Shown: positions 26,905 to 35,272 of the stretch, piece after piece
Position numbering within the stretch: position 1 is the first letter of the stretch
Layout of the letters: each line of letters opens with the position of its first letter
Origin: an uncultured bacterium
Lineage (GTDB): Bacteria; Planctomycetota; GCA-002687715
Reading direction: 5' to 3'
Assembly (NCBI GenBank): GCA_902826835.1
Contig: CADEGH010000008.1
Coordinates: forward strand, 178,404-242,403
Length of the DNA stretch: 64,000 nucleotides
The notes under the pieces: model-generated
Told to the model about the DNA's origin: nothing
The model's database searches: none
What the model saw: only the letters and a program-made list of their open reading frames with translations
Made by a program: the position numbers and the translations under genes

Positions 26905-27515
26905 TCGAACTCACGACTGATCAAAAAGAGCGCGCCGCCCTCTTCGCGCTCGGCTCGTTGCCCACCACCGAAGCCGCGGCGTTCGCGGAGGAGATGGCGC
27001 GGCATCCGGCGTTGGCTGCCGAAGTGGCGAGCCTGAGGCGCCTCACGAACCACCTCGAGGGCGCGCTTGAGCGCACACCGACGCCACCGCCGTGGATGAA
27101 GGAGCGGATGCTGGATCGCGTCCGCGCCGAGCGGGCGAGGCCCGCCCAGCCGTGGCGAGGCTGGCAAGCTCCGCGCGGAGAGGAACAACAGTTCATCGTG
27201 CGCCGAGACGCCGCTCCCTTCGAACCGACCGCGTTCGACGGGGTCGATACCCGCCGCCTGAACGTCGATCCGAAGACCGGGCGTATCACCATGCTCGTCC
27301 GCATGCGTCCTGGCAGTGTCTATCCCTCGCACGAACACGGTGGCTACGAAGAGTGTTTTGTGCTCGAAGGCGACATCGACGTCGGCGGTACCCAAATGAA
27401 GGCCGGCGACTACCAGCTTTCCCCCCAGGGCAGCCGTCACCCTCGCCAATCCACTCGGGACGGCTGCCTCCTCCTCATCACCACCTCGCCCGACGACCAA
27501 CTCCTGGAAGGCTGA
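26901..27515 (+). CDS. ChrR-like cupin anti-sigma factor
   Basis: This 204-residue protein has two parts. Residues 1-75 form a helical anti-sigma-like segment (ALFALGSLPTTEAAAFAEEM). Residues 115-200 form a cupin barrel with YPSHEHGGYEECFVLEGD, and a later SRH supplies the usual His/His/Glu/His metal-binding set. The H-x3-C-x2-C zinc motif of classical ChrR anti-sigma domains is absent, so sigma binding probably uses an RskA-like helical fold. Translation is coupled to the upstream sigma gene by an ATGA overlap. It likely holds the sigma factor inactive until the cupin metal site senses a signal. Confidence 0.8.
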   Translation: MIELTTDQKERAALFALGSLPTTEAAAFAEEMARHPALAAEVASLRRLTNHLEGALERTPTPPPWMKERMLDRVRAERARPAQPWRGWQAPRGEEQQFIVRRDAAPFEPTAFDGVDTRRLNVDPKTGRITMLVRMRPGSVYPSHEHGGYEECFVLEGDIDVGGTQMKAGDYQLSPQGSRHPRQSTRDGCLLLITTSPDDQLLEG

Positions 27516-27539
27516 CCCCTCCGCTCTCCGACGGCACCC

Positions 27540-27786
27540 TCACTTCACGATGAAGGTGCGGAGCGGCGTGAGGGAGAAGCCCCGGGGAACAGGGGAGTCG
27601 GCGGCGCCCCATTGGGCGTAGAGGCGCAGGCCGTCGAGGCGAAGAGCACATGGAATTGGATTGACTGGTTCGATGCTGCCAAGGCAGGTGCTCTCCTTGC
27701 GCGCTATGGGAGCGGAACGAGGAGCCGCATGCCAACCCCTGACCAATCACGGGGCCGCCGGTTGATGGTCGCAAGTCAATCACGGT
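27540..27786 (-). pseudogene. Decayed 3' end of a secreted-protein gene
   Basis: Two minus-strand frames carry pieces of the C-terminal module seen in other secreted proteins of this window. One frame (about 27786-27715) reads VIDLRPSTGGPVIGQGL. Another (about 27690-27540) reads RLYAQWGAADSPVPRGFSLT and ends FIVK-stop. No single frame joins them and no plausible 5' end or signal peptide is present. I read this as the remains of a gene broken by frameshift and deletion. The remaining 216 nt, up to the start of the DUF4331 gene at 28003, hold no further gene that I can see. Confidence 0.5.
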
Positions 27787-28002
27787 CACTGCGGCAATGT
27801 TCCCGAGGCAGGGCGGGCTCGGCGAATGAGTTCGATGGGTAGCACGAGCGGCCAAGCGACCGGCTTCCCCCTTCCACGGCATCGATGAACGGCAGGCGTC
27901 GGGTTTTCTCGCCGCCGTGGCCACCTCGATTCATCCGCGCGCGCGGCTTGGTCCGTACGCCCGGATGGGTTGGCGCCACGCCGATCCCACCCGAGGAATC
28001 CC

Positions 28003-29490
28003 ATGCGAAGCTCCCTTGTCTACTGGATCGGGCCTGGACTGGCCCTGGCCCTCTCTGTGCTCCCCATGGCGGCCCCGGCGCCGTCCAGCCATGGCGAGGC
28101 GCCCGGCATCACGAAGACTCCGAAGATCGACGCCACCGACTTCTATCTGTTCCGCAGCTACGAAGCCGGCCGCGGTGATTTTGTCACGGTGGTGGCCAAC
28201 TATTACCCGTTGCAGACCCCAGAGGGCGGTCCCAACTACTTCACGATGGACCCCGACGCGCTGTACGAGATCCACTTCGACACCAACGGCGACGATCGGG
28301 AGAACTTGACCTTCCAGTTCCGGTTCACGAACACAAATCGTCGGCAAGCGTTGATGATCGGCCCGCCGGGAAACCAACAGTCGATCGAAATCCCGCTGCG
28401 CCAAAGTGGGCCGATCTCGGCGGCCAACACGGATGCTCTCAATGTCGTCGAGTCGTACACCCTGAAACTCGTGACCGGTGACCGGCGGAGTGGCCAGTCG
28501 ACCGACCTGGTCAACCTGGCAACGGGATCGCCGGTATTCGCAAAGCCGGTCGACAACAGCGGAACCAAGTCGATCCCGGACTACGCCGCCTACGCGGCCG
28601 CGCACATCTACAACGTGGCGCTTCCCGGCTCCACGCAGCCGATGCGTCTCTTCGTGGGTCAGCGTAAGGATCCGTTCGTGGTCAACCTCGGCGAGACCTT
28701 CGACCTCGTGAACCTCGACCCGGTCGGGCCGCCCGACGCCAAGGCGAACACCCTCGAGAACAAGAACTGCACCTCGTTCGTGCTCGAAATCCCGATTTCC
28801 TTCCTCACCGCCTCGGGGAGCCCCATCATCGGTGGGTGGACCACCGCAAGCCTCCGCCAGGCCCGCGCGCTCAATCCGGCGCCCGACGCGACCAGGCGGG
28901 CGAGCGTCGAAGGCGGAGCCTTGGTCCAGCAGTCTCGGCTGTCGATGCCCCTCTTCAACGAACTCGTGGTCGGCCTCTCCGACAAGGATCGCTACAACAC
29001 CTCCGAGCCGAAGGACGACGCGTACTTCCGCAAGTACGTGACCAATCCCACCGTGCCCGCCTTGTTGCAGGTCTTGTTCGGCGTGACCGCCCCGACCCTG
29101 TTTCCGCGGGCCGACCTCGTGCAGGTGTTCCTGACCGGAGTGCCAGGCCTGAACGCCGACGGCGGTCAGGGCGAGATCATGCGCCTCAACACTGGCATTG
29201 CCGCGGCGCCCGCAGGCCAGCAAAATCGGCTCGGCGTGATCGCCGGTGACAACGCCGGTTATCCCAATGGGCGCCGCCCTGGCGATGACGTCGTGGACAT
29301 CACGATCCGCGCCGCCATGGGAGTCTTGCTCGATCAGAACGTGGCTCCCTCCGGCCAACTTCCCTACACCGACGGCGCTCTGTGCAACGACAGTCTGTTC
29401 GACGCCACCTTCCCGTACCTGCGCACGCCGGTGGGCGGCGCGCCGCAGAGCGTTCCGACCGTGGTCGGAGCGGCCGGAGGTGCGAAATGA
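28003..29490 (+). CDS. Secreted DUF4331 protein
   Basis: The ATG at 28003, preceded by GAGGAA, gives 495 residues beginning with a signal peptide (MRSSLVYWIGPGLALALSVL). The mature N-terminus reads SSHGEAPGIT followed by DATDFYLFRS. This is the DUF4331 hallmark, normally SSHREAP...DxTDxYxF, here with Gly in place of the usual Arg. The remainder is beta-rich with conserved N-x-Y-P and R-D-F-like segments of the family. No enzymatic activity is known for the family. It is the first gene of a three-gene operon: its TGA overlaps the ATG of the lipoprotein gene, and a DUF4198 gene follows. Confidence 0.87.
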   Translation: MRSSLVYWIGPGLALALSVLPMAAPAPSSHGEAPGITKTPKIDATDFYLFRSYEAGRGDFVTVVANYYPLQTPEGGPNYFTMDPDALYEIHFDTNGDDRENLTFQFRFTNTNRRQALMIGPPGNQQSIEIPLRQSGPISAANTDALNVVESYTLKLVTGDRRSGQSTDLVNLATGSPVFAKPVDNSGTKSIPDYAAYAAAHIYNVALPGSTQPMRLFVGQRKDPFVVNLGETFDLVNLDPVGPPDAKANTLENKNCTSFVLEIPISFLTASGSPIIGGWTTASLRQARALNPAPDATRRASVEGGALVQQSRLSMPLFNELVVGLSDKDRYNTSEPKDDAYFRKYVTNPTVPALLQVLFGVTAPTLFPRADLVQVFLTGVPGLNADGGQGEIMRLNTGIAAAPAGQQNRLGVIAGDNAGYPNGRRPGDDVVDITIRAAMGVLLDQNVAPSGQLPYTDGALCNDSLFDATFPYLRTPVGGAPQSVPTVVGAAGGAK

Positions 29491-29717
29491 AACTGAAGGC
29501 TTGGCGAGTGATCGGCGGAGTTTCCCTGCTCGCGCTCGCGGCGGGTTGTTCCGGCGGCGGCGGGGGAGATGATCGGGTCGATCTTGCGACCTTCGTGCGG
29601 CAGCAGATCACCACGAACACGAGCGACACCGCCGAACCGGTGGACATCAACGGCATCGAATTCCGCGGATTGACGTCGGGCGATCCGGCTCAGTTTTCGG
29701 ACTTGTTCGCAAAGTAG
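29487..29717 (+). CDS. Small lipoprotein
   Basis: This is a 76-residue product starting at the ATG at 29487, which overlaps the previous stop (ATGA). Residues 4-20 are hydrophobic and end in LALAAGC, a lipobox with Cys near 21. A Gly-rich linker follows. The acidic C-terminal domain contains DTAEPVDINGIEF and ends DPAQFSDLFAK. No family name is certain. Its position between DUF4331 and DUF4198 genes suggests an envelope-anchored partner of one of these. Confidence 0.7.
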   Translation: MKLKAWRVIGGVSLLALAAGCSGGGGGDDRVDLATFVRQQITTNTSDTAEPVDINGIEFRGLTSGDPAQFSDLFAK

Positions 29718-29725
29718 GAACGACC

Positions 29726-30514
29726 ATGAAGAAGGCAGTCATCGCATTCGGATTCTTGGCGAGCGTGGCCGCCGCTCACGACTGGTGGATTCGCCCGGAT
29801 TCGTTCCGAGCGGCCGCGGGGGCGTTGGTTCGGATCGAGGCTTTCGTTGGGCACGATCTCGAGGGCGAGGCCTTCGTTCGCAAGCCGGACCACATCGCGC
29901 AATTTGTGGTGACCGATCCCTCCGGGGCGGTCGCCGACGTGCTCGGTCAGGACGGCAAGGCCCCGGTGGGGTTTGTGCGTCCGAAAGAGCCTGGTGTCTA
30001 TCTCCTCGGTTACCTGAGCCAGCCGCGTCGACTCGAACTCGAAGCGGAGAAGTTCAAGAGCTACCTGGAGGAAGAAGGGCTCGACACGATCGTGCTCGAC
30101 CGCGAGAAGCGGGGCGAGGCCGCCTCGAAGGCGACCGAGTCTTACCGGCGCTGCGCGAAGAGCCTCTTGATGGTGGGCGATTCCAGCGTCGGCGATGCCA
30201 CCCGCAAGCTGGGCTTTGCCGTCGAGATCGTGCCGGACCAAGATCCCATGCTGAAGGATGCCTCCGAGGAGCAGACTTTCGTCGTGCTCGAGGATGGCAA
30301 ACCCCTTGCCGGAATTCGCGTGGTGGGAGTCGTGCGTGACGAAACGGCCGGCGCGCTGCGCTCGGTCGCTACCACCGACGCGGAGGGGCGTGTGCGCCTG
30401 AAATTTCCAGGTCGCGGTCCCTGCATCGTCAAGACCGTGCACATGAAACGCGCCGCGCCAGGCGCGGACACTCAGTGGGAGTCCTGGTGGGCAACGCTCA
30501 CCTTCGCGCGCTGA
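29726..30514 (+). CDS. Periplasmic DUF4198 (NikM-like) protein
   Basis: This 262-residue protein has a short signal peptide (MKKAVIAFGFLASVAAA) followed at once by HDWWIRPDSF, the His/Trp-rich N-terminus typical of DUF4198 proteins. The C-terminal part has GKPLAGIRVVG and TTDAEGRVRLKFP, a beta-sandwich pattern. DUF4198 proteins are often found near metal uptake or metal-handling genes, and the new N-terminal His may help bind metal; that is inference. AGGA precedes the ATG. It ends 2 nt before the convergent helicase gene. Confidence 0.82.
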   Translation: MKKAVIAFGFLASVAAAHDWWIRPDSFRAAAGALVRIEAFVGHDLEGEAFVRKPDHIAQFVVTDPSGAVADVLGQDGKAPVGFVRPKEPGVYLLGYLSQPRRLELEAEKFKSYLEEEGLDTIVLDREKRGEAASKATESYRRCAKSLLMVGDSSVGDATRKLGFAVEIVPDQDPMLKDASEEQTFVVLEDGKPLAGIRVVGVVRDETAGALRSVATTDAEGRVRLKFPGRGPCIVKTVHMKRAAPGADTQWESWWATLTFAR

Positions 30515-30522
30515 GCTCAGCG
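30509..30522. terminator. Palindrome holding both convergent stop codons
   Basis: CGCTGAGCTCAGCG is a perfect 14-nt palindrome. The TGA of the DUF4198 gene (30512-30514) and the TGA of the helicase gene on the other strand (30519-30517) both lie inside it. There is no U-run, so it is at most a weak bidirectional transcription end or a chance result of tight packing. Confidence 0.3.
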
Positions 30523-32148
30523 ACCGCGGGCCAAGCGTCGCGCGCGCACCCGATTCTTGGTGCCCGGCGAACGGCGAACGGCCCGAGGCTGGCGCGGTTT
30601 GATGCGGCGCAAGCGCGGGACGGGCGGCACGAGTTCGAGCTTCGGGGCCGGCTTCGAGCGTCGAACCGGGGCCTTCGTGCGGGGATCGGGTCGGGGAGCG
30701 GCGCGAGGGCCGGCCGGGGTTCGACGCGGAGGAGTGGCCGCAGCCGGTGAAGCGGTGCTGCGCGACGGTCTCGGAGGAGGGGCTCGGTCGGGAGGGGCGC
30801 TACGGCGTGGGGGGGCCTCCCTCTGATCTTCCTCGTTGCGAGACCGGGAGTCGCGATCCGATTCCGGGCGCGGCGGCTCGGGAGAGCGCCACTGGAAGCC
30901 CCGGGTCGGGAATGGCAGTTCTTCGACCTCCCACGGGGCATCGTCCAAGATGCGGCGCCACTTCCGAAAATCGAGACCACTCACGAAGGTGACGGCGTGA
31001 CCGCTACGTCCCGCGCGGCCGGTGCGGCCGATGCGGTGGGTGTAGATCGAAACGTCACGCGGCACCGACCAGTTCACGACGTGGGTCACGCGGGCTACAT
31101 CGAGCCCTCGGGAGGCGACGTCGGTGGCCAAGAGCACTTTGATCTCGCCGGAGCGGAACGCGGAGAGGACTCGAAAGCGCGCATCCTGCTCGAAGCCGCC
31201 GTGCAGCGAGTAGACCCTTGCGCGCAAGGAAGAGATGCGGCGCGAGAGTCGATCGACGTCGGTGCGCTTGCTGCAAAACACGAGGAACACGTCCTCGGGT
31301 CGGCTCGATTCGACGAGCCGCATGAGCGCGAGATGGGCATCGTCCTCGCCGACCCGGATCCAGGCTTGGTGAATCGTGGTCACCGTGGACACGCCGGAGG
31401 CGGTCGCCACTTCGATCGGATCGCGGGTGTTGTTGCGCGCGAGCGAGAGCAACTCGGGCGGGAAAGTGGCCGAAAAGAGCAGCGTTTGCCGCTCCTTGGG
31501 GATGAGCGAGAGGATCTTCCGCACATCCTCGAGGAAGCCGATTTCGAGCATGATGTCGGCCTCGTCGAGGACGACGTACTCGCACCAGGGCAGGGCCATG
31601 ATGCGCCGCTGGAGCAAGTCCAAGACTCGTCCGGGCGTGCCCACCACGACTTGCGATCCGGCTTGCAGCGCGCGGAGCTGCTGATCCATCGGCTCGCCGC
31701 CCACCACCAAGGCGACCTTCACTCCCCGTGGTGCCCCCAGTTGGGCCAGCACTTGGTACACCTGGTCGGCCAGTTCGCGGGTGGGCGCGAGCACTAGCCC
31801 CAGGACCGTGCGGCGCGATGAGTCGATCTTCGACATCATCGGCGAACCGAAAGCGAGGGTCTTGCCGGTGCCGGTCTCCGCCTTCGCGATCACGTCGCGG
31901 CCGGCCAAAACCGGCTCAATGGCGAGGCGCTGGATCGGGGTGGGCGTAGTGATGCCCATCGCCGCGATTGCGGCCTGAATATCAGGGGCCAGCGAAAACT
32001 CCGAGAAGGAGCGGATGTCCGGCGGCTCGAGGGTGGGCTCAAGGGGCTTGACGGGAGCGCGCTTGCGCTCGCTGGAACTGGGGGGACCCCCACCGGACTT
32101 GCCGCCTCTGGGAGGGGCCCGCCTCACGAATTCGATCTCGGCATTCAC
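30517..32148 (-). CDS. DEAD-box RNA helicase with a basic C-terminal tail
   Basis: This 543-residue protein (GTG start at 32148) has the complete DEAD-box set: TPIQ near 70, AETGTGKT at 90-97, PTRELA near 122, TPGR near 171, DEAD at 195-198, SAT, then ATDVASRGLD and HRIGRTGRAGR in the second RecA-like domain. An N-terminal extension of about 45 residues precedes the Q motif. A Pro/Arg-rich, low-complexity tail of about 145 residues follows the core, as in many RNA-binding DEAD proteins involved in ribosome assembly or mRNA decay. A strong hairpin lies 45-73 nt upstream. Its specific RNA target is not evident. Confidence 0.93.
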   Translation of the reverse strand: MNAEIEFVRRAPPRGGKSGGGPPSSSERKRAPVKPLEPTLEPPDIRSFSEFSLAPDIQAAIAAMGITTPTPIQRLAIEPVLAGRDVIAKAETGTGKTLAFGSPMMSKIDSSRRTVLGLVLAPTRELADQVYQVLAQLGAPRGVKVALVVGGEPMDQQLRALQAGSQVVVGTPGRVLDLLQRRIMALPWCEYVVLDEADIMLEIGFLEDVRKILSLIPKERQTLLFSATFPPELLSLARNNTRDPIEVATASGVSTVTTIHQAWIRVGEDDAHLALMRLVESSRPEDVFLVFCSKRTDVDRLSRRISSLRARVYSLHGGFEQDARFRVLSAFRSGEIKVLLATDVASRGLDVARVTHVVNWSVPRDVSIYTHRIGRTGRAGRSGHAVTFVSGLDFRKWRRILDDAPWEVEELPFPTRGFQWRSPEPPRPESDRDSRSRNEEDQREAPPRRSAPPDRAPPPRPSRSTASPAAATPPRRTPAGPRAAPRPDPRTKAPVRRSKPAPKLELVPPVPRLRRIKPRQPRAVRRSPGTKNRVRARRLARGR

Positions 32149-32192
32149 GGCTCTCCGCTGGCGAAGGCCAGCCTTTTGCGAGCCGGAGCTTA

Positions 32193-32221
32193 GCAGGGGG
32201 TCGGGCGGCCGACCCGCCTGC
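32193..32221. promoter_or_regulatory. Bulged inverted repeat upstream of the helicase gene
   Basis: GCAGG (32193-32197) pairs with CCTGC (32217-32221), and GGGTCGG (32198-32204) pairs with CCGACCC (32209-32215), with one bulged base at 32216. It lies between two minus-strand genes, 45 nt above the helicase start. A TAAGCT on the minus strand (32192-32187) could be a -10 element, which would put the repeat over the -35 region. It has no U-run, so an operator is as likely as a terminator for the gene at 32266. Confidence 0.35.
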
Positions 32222-32265
32222 CACTGATCGAGGCGGGGATTGACTTCGAAAACCGTGAGATCAGA

Positions 32266-34083
32266 TCAGAATCCCATCCAGGAGTAGTTGCGGTCCGCCG
32301 GCCCGCCGACGATGGGCGTGAAGACCAGTTGAACCGCTCCGCCCATCAGCCCCGGGCCGCCCAGGGCCGCGAAGTTGTAGAGCATGTCGGTCTGATTCAG
32401 GGTGCTGCCCGAGCCGATGCCGAAGGCGGTGATGCCGGCGTCCGTGGAGCCATGGAGCCCGCGGGAGAGCCCGAGGAACATCGCGTCCGCCGCCCCGGGG
32501 ACGCCCGGTTCGGGGTTCTGGGCGAGGCCGGTCCCCGTATCCAGAGAGATCGCGCCGGTCGTGGTGTTGATCTCGATGGAGAAGGTCATCGAGGTCGTGG
32601 TGGCGCGGTAGTAAATCCCCGCCCAGGTAGCGCGGAACGTGTCAGCGGTGGGCGAGGTGATGGTGATCGTACCGACCGGGCCGCCAGTCGGCGTGGGAGT
32701 CACGTGCAGGTCGGTGAAGACACCCACCATGGGCTGCTGGATGCGGCACTCATTGACGGTGGGAGTGAAGTCCGTGGTGTTGAAGGCCGGTCCGAAGATG
32801 ATGCGGCCGTTGGTGCAAACGTGCATTTGGGAGAAGGCAAAGCCGTAGAAGGGGACGCAGCCGACGTTGACGGTCACAACTCCGTCATCGGCCGTCGGAC
32901 CCAGGACGGGCGCGGCGAGAGGCGTCGGCGCGTCGTAGTGCAACTGGGCGAGGGCGGAGAGATGGACACCGTCCGGGTGGGCGGCATCCAAAACCGCCAT
33001 CTGGCCCGAGAAGATTGCAAACGGCGTGCTCGAGAAGAAGGGGATCTTGATGTCCGCGACCCACGCCGGGAAGGTCAAGTCGTTGGCAAATCCCACCTGG
33101 GAAACGAGGTCGAGATTGACCACTTGCCCGTTGGCGGTGTTCACTCCGCCTCCGCCGTTGCCCGCGAGGCCCGGGAACATCGAGATGCCGAGATCCCAGC
33201 CCTGGCCGACGAGGGTGCTCTTCAGGTTGATGCGCGTGTAGGAATTGATGCACTTGCGCACATCGATCGGGCCGCAGACGGTGTTTTGGAGTCCGTCGAG
33301 GTCGAGCGAACACTCGGGGGAGTTCGTTTCCCAGGCGACGCTGGCGAAGGGGGAAACCACGTACTCCATCTTCAGGATGAGGGCGAAGGGGGAGCCGCCG
33401 GCGCTGACCGAGCCGTTGGCGGAAGTTCCGCTGCAGACGCTCGGAACCGTGCCTACCGATCCCGTGGCGCTGACGCGGCGGGCGAGGGGAGAGTTGATGA
33501 CATCGTTGCCAGCGCCAGGAAGCGGAGTCAGCGGGCCGGCAATCGCGCTCGTGCCTTCGCAGCGTCGGATTTCGACGACCAAGTCCTGCCCCATTGAGGG
33601 ATCGTAGGTGAACGTGGAGGTGAGTCCGAACGAGATCCAATCTCCGGTCGGGCCGGTGCCGATGGTGATGGGTCCGGTGTTGAAGGGACCACTTCGGACC
33701 ATGACCGGGCCAGTGGCGTAGTTGGTATTGAACGCTCCGGTGACGGTCGTCAGATCGGCAGTCGTTCCGAGAAGGATCGTCACGTCGCTCCAATCTCCGC
33801 CCGAGAGGTTCTCCAGCGCTTCACTGCGGGCGCGGAAGCTCAAATTGGTGATTTCGATCGGCCCTTGATTGCAGAACATCGACGAATCGTAGATGTACTG
33901 GGTTCGCGAGCGGGCTACGGTCGAGGGCGGCACCGGGTCGAGACCAAAGGGAATCGTGGAGGTCTGGGAGGTGGTGGCGTTCTCGAGATTGGGGGGAAGG
34001 GTTTGACAGTAAGGGGTGCCAAAGGTGCCCTGGGCACTGAGCGTGGAGAGGCCGAGCGCAAGGAGCGCGGCGAGGTACTTCAT
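32266..34083 (-). CDS. Secreted beta-rich protein, paralogue of the gene at 45753
   Basis: The ATG at 34083 opens a signal peptide (MKYLAALLALGLSTLSAQG) of a 605-residue protein. An earlier start at 34206 would place it internally, and AGGAG lies about 11 nt upstream. No catalytic motif is visible. The middle has a WDLGISMFPG...NGQVVNLDL block ending in the shared signature MAVLDAAHPDGVHLS. The last 200 residues contain MHVCTNGRIIFG, DAMFLGLSRG and a final YSWMGF. The product at 45753 matches it over both the middle and the end, with MHVLSNGRVMFG, DSMLLGISRG and YDWAGM. It is likely a surface or secreted protein of unknown role. Confidence 0.75.
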   Translation of the reverse strand: MKYLAALLALGLSTLSAQGTFGTPYCQTLPPNLENATTSQTSTIPFGLDPVPPSTVARSRTQYIYDSSMFCNQGPIEITNLSFRARSEALENLSGGDWSDVTILLGTTADLTTVTGAFNTNYATGPVMVRSGPFNTGPITIGTGPTGDWISFGLTSTFTYDPSMGQDLVVEIRRCEGTSAIAGPLTPLPGAGNDVINSPLARRVSATGSVGTVPSVCSGTSANGSVSAGGSPFALILKMEYVVSPFASVAWETNSPECSLDLDGLQNTVCGPIDVRKCINSYTRINLKSTLVGQGWDLGISMFPGLAGNGGGGVNTANGQVVNLDLVSQVGFANDLTFPAWVADIKIPFFSSTPFAIFSGQMAVLDAAHPDGVHLSALAQLHYDAPTPLAAPVLGPTADDGVVTVNVGCVPFYGFAFSQMHVCTNGRIIFGPAFNTTDFTPTVNECRIQQPMVGVFTDLHVTPTPTGGPVGTITITSPTADTFRATWAGIYYRATTTSMTFSIEINTTTGAISLDTGTGLAQNPEPGVPGAADAMFLGLSRGLHGSTDAGITAFGIGSGSTLNQTDMLYNFAALGGPGLMGGAVQLVFTPIVGGPADRNYSWMGF

Positions 34084-34272
34084 CGGAATGAGACTCCTGA
34101 GCAAGCCGGTTGTGACGCAAAACGGAACGGGTCGTACCTGGCGGGATACCCGATTTAGTAACGACTGCCGCATCATAGGTTTGATGAGTACGACTCCGAA
34201 CTCCAAATCACATTTCGGGGGGAGTTTTGTGGGAAGTTTCGGAATTGCTGGAATTGGCTCGGGGCCAGCCGA

Positions 34273-35265
34273 TCACGGACTCAAGCTCCAACGAACCACG
34301 ACCGCGCGGTGGTCACTGCTGGTTACGGTCTTCGTTGACGACGCAAGGAACTCGATTGCGTCGCTGGCCAGCACGTGGTCGAGCCCAAGGAGAGGAAACG
34401 ACGCCGGCCACGTGAAATGGAATCCTGTGCCGACGGTGAGGTGAGCATGGCGGTAGCTGGAAGGCGCCAGCCGACTCGAGTGGAGCGGTGCGTTGAAATC
34501 CCCCGCCACAATCGTGGCGGTGGAAGCCGAGAGCTCCAGCCAACTCACGAGCGCTGCCCCCTCTTCTCGATGGCGCTGAAGCTTCGATAACCCCAATCGC
34601 AGCGTGTCGAGATCCACCCTGGATTTCCGCCAGATCGGCTTGGTGGCATGGACGTTGACGATGCAAAGGGCCCGCCCGTAGACGGTGAGAGTCAATGCCG
34701 AACTGCGGTATCCGGTAATCCTCTCATGGAGCCTCGGAGCCGGAGAAGCGGTCAGGTGTCGTCGGTGGACCAGGATCGCATTCGAATCGAGCACATCGTC
34801 GGGGTGGATCCGAGGTCCCTCGGCCGACGCGACGAAGAACTCGTACTCGGGAAGGGCGGCCACGAACTGGGCTCGGCTGCGCGCCCGGACCTCCTGCAAA
34901 CACGAGAAATCGGCATCGACCGATCGCAGGAGGTTCGCAACGTGCGGCGCCGCCGTTTCGTCGTCGCCGACGTTGCAGGTGACGAGGCACAGGGAATGGG
35001 ACGCATCGGAGGTAAGCGTGAAGGTCCGAAGGCCCGAGTCGTGGAGAGTCAGAGCCATTGCGCTCGCGCCGAGGGCAGTGCGGATCCACCGGCGATGCCA
35101 GGCCGAGAACGCGAGCCACGCGACCCAAACTACGGTGAGCGGCAATCGGGGAAGGTAAACGAGGCATTCGCCCAAAAACAGGCGATCGAGTTGGAGCGTC
35201 GGCCCGACCGTGGCGAGCGTGAGGAGGCCCAGCGCCACCAGTCGTAAACCGCGCAAGACCGTCAC
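34273..35265 (-). CDS. Membrane-anchored endonuclease/exonuclease/phosphatase-family protein
   Basis: This 330-residue protein starts at a GTG (35265), 7 nt after the stop of the gene at 35273-37519. Two or three N-terminal hydrophobic segments (about residues 5-70) precede an EEP domain. Its metal and catalytic motifs are all visible: CNVG, SCLQEV, IVNVHAT, AGDFNAP, GLDHVLAS and SSDHRAVVV. Such membrane-tethered EEP proteins are usually phosphodiesterases or nucleases acting outside or at the membrane; the substrate is unknown. It is probably co-transcribed with the upstream gene. Confidence 0.85.
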   Translation of the reverse strand: MTVLRGLRLVALGLLTLATVGPTLQLDRLFLGECLVYLPRLPLTVVWVAWLAFSAWHRRWIRTALGASAMALTLHDSGLRTFTLTSDASHSLCLVTCNVGDDETAAPHVANLLRSVDADFSCLQEVRARSRAQFVAALPEYEFFVASAEGPRIHPDDVLDSNAILVHRRHLTASPAPRLHERITGYRSSALTLTVYGRALCIVNVHATKPIWRKSRVDLDTLRLGLSKLQRHREEGAALVSWLELSASTATIVAGDFNAPLHSSRLAPSSYRHAHLTVGTGFHFTWPASFPLLGLDHVLASDAIEFLASSTKTVTSSDHRAVVVRWSLSP

Positions 35266-35272
35266 TGGCGAA

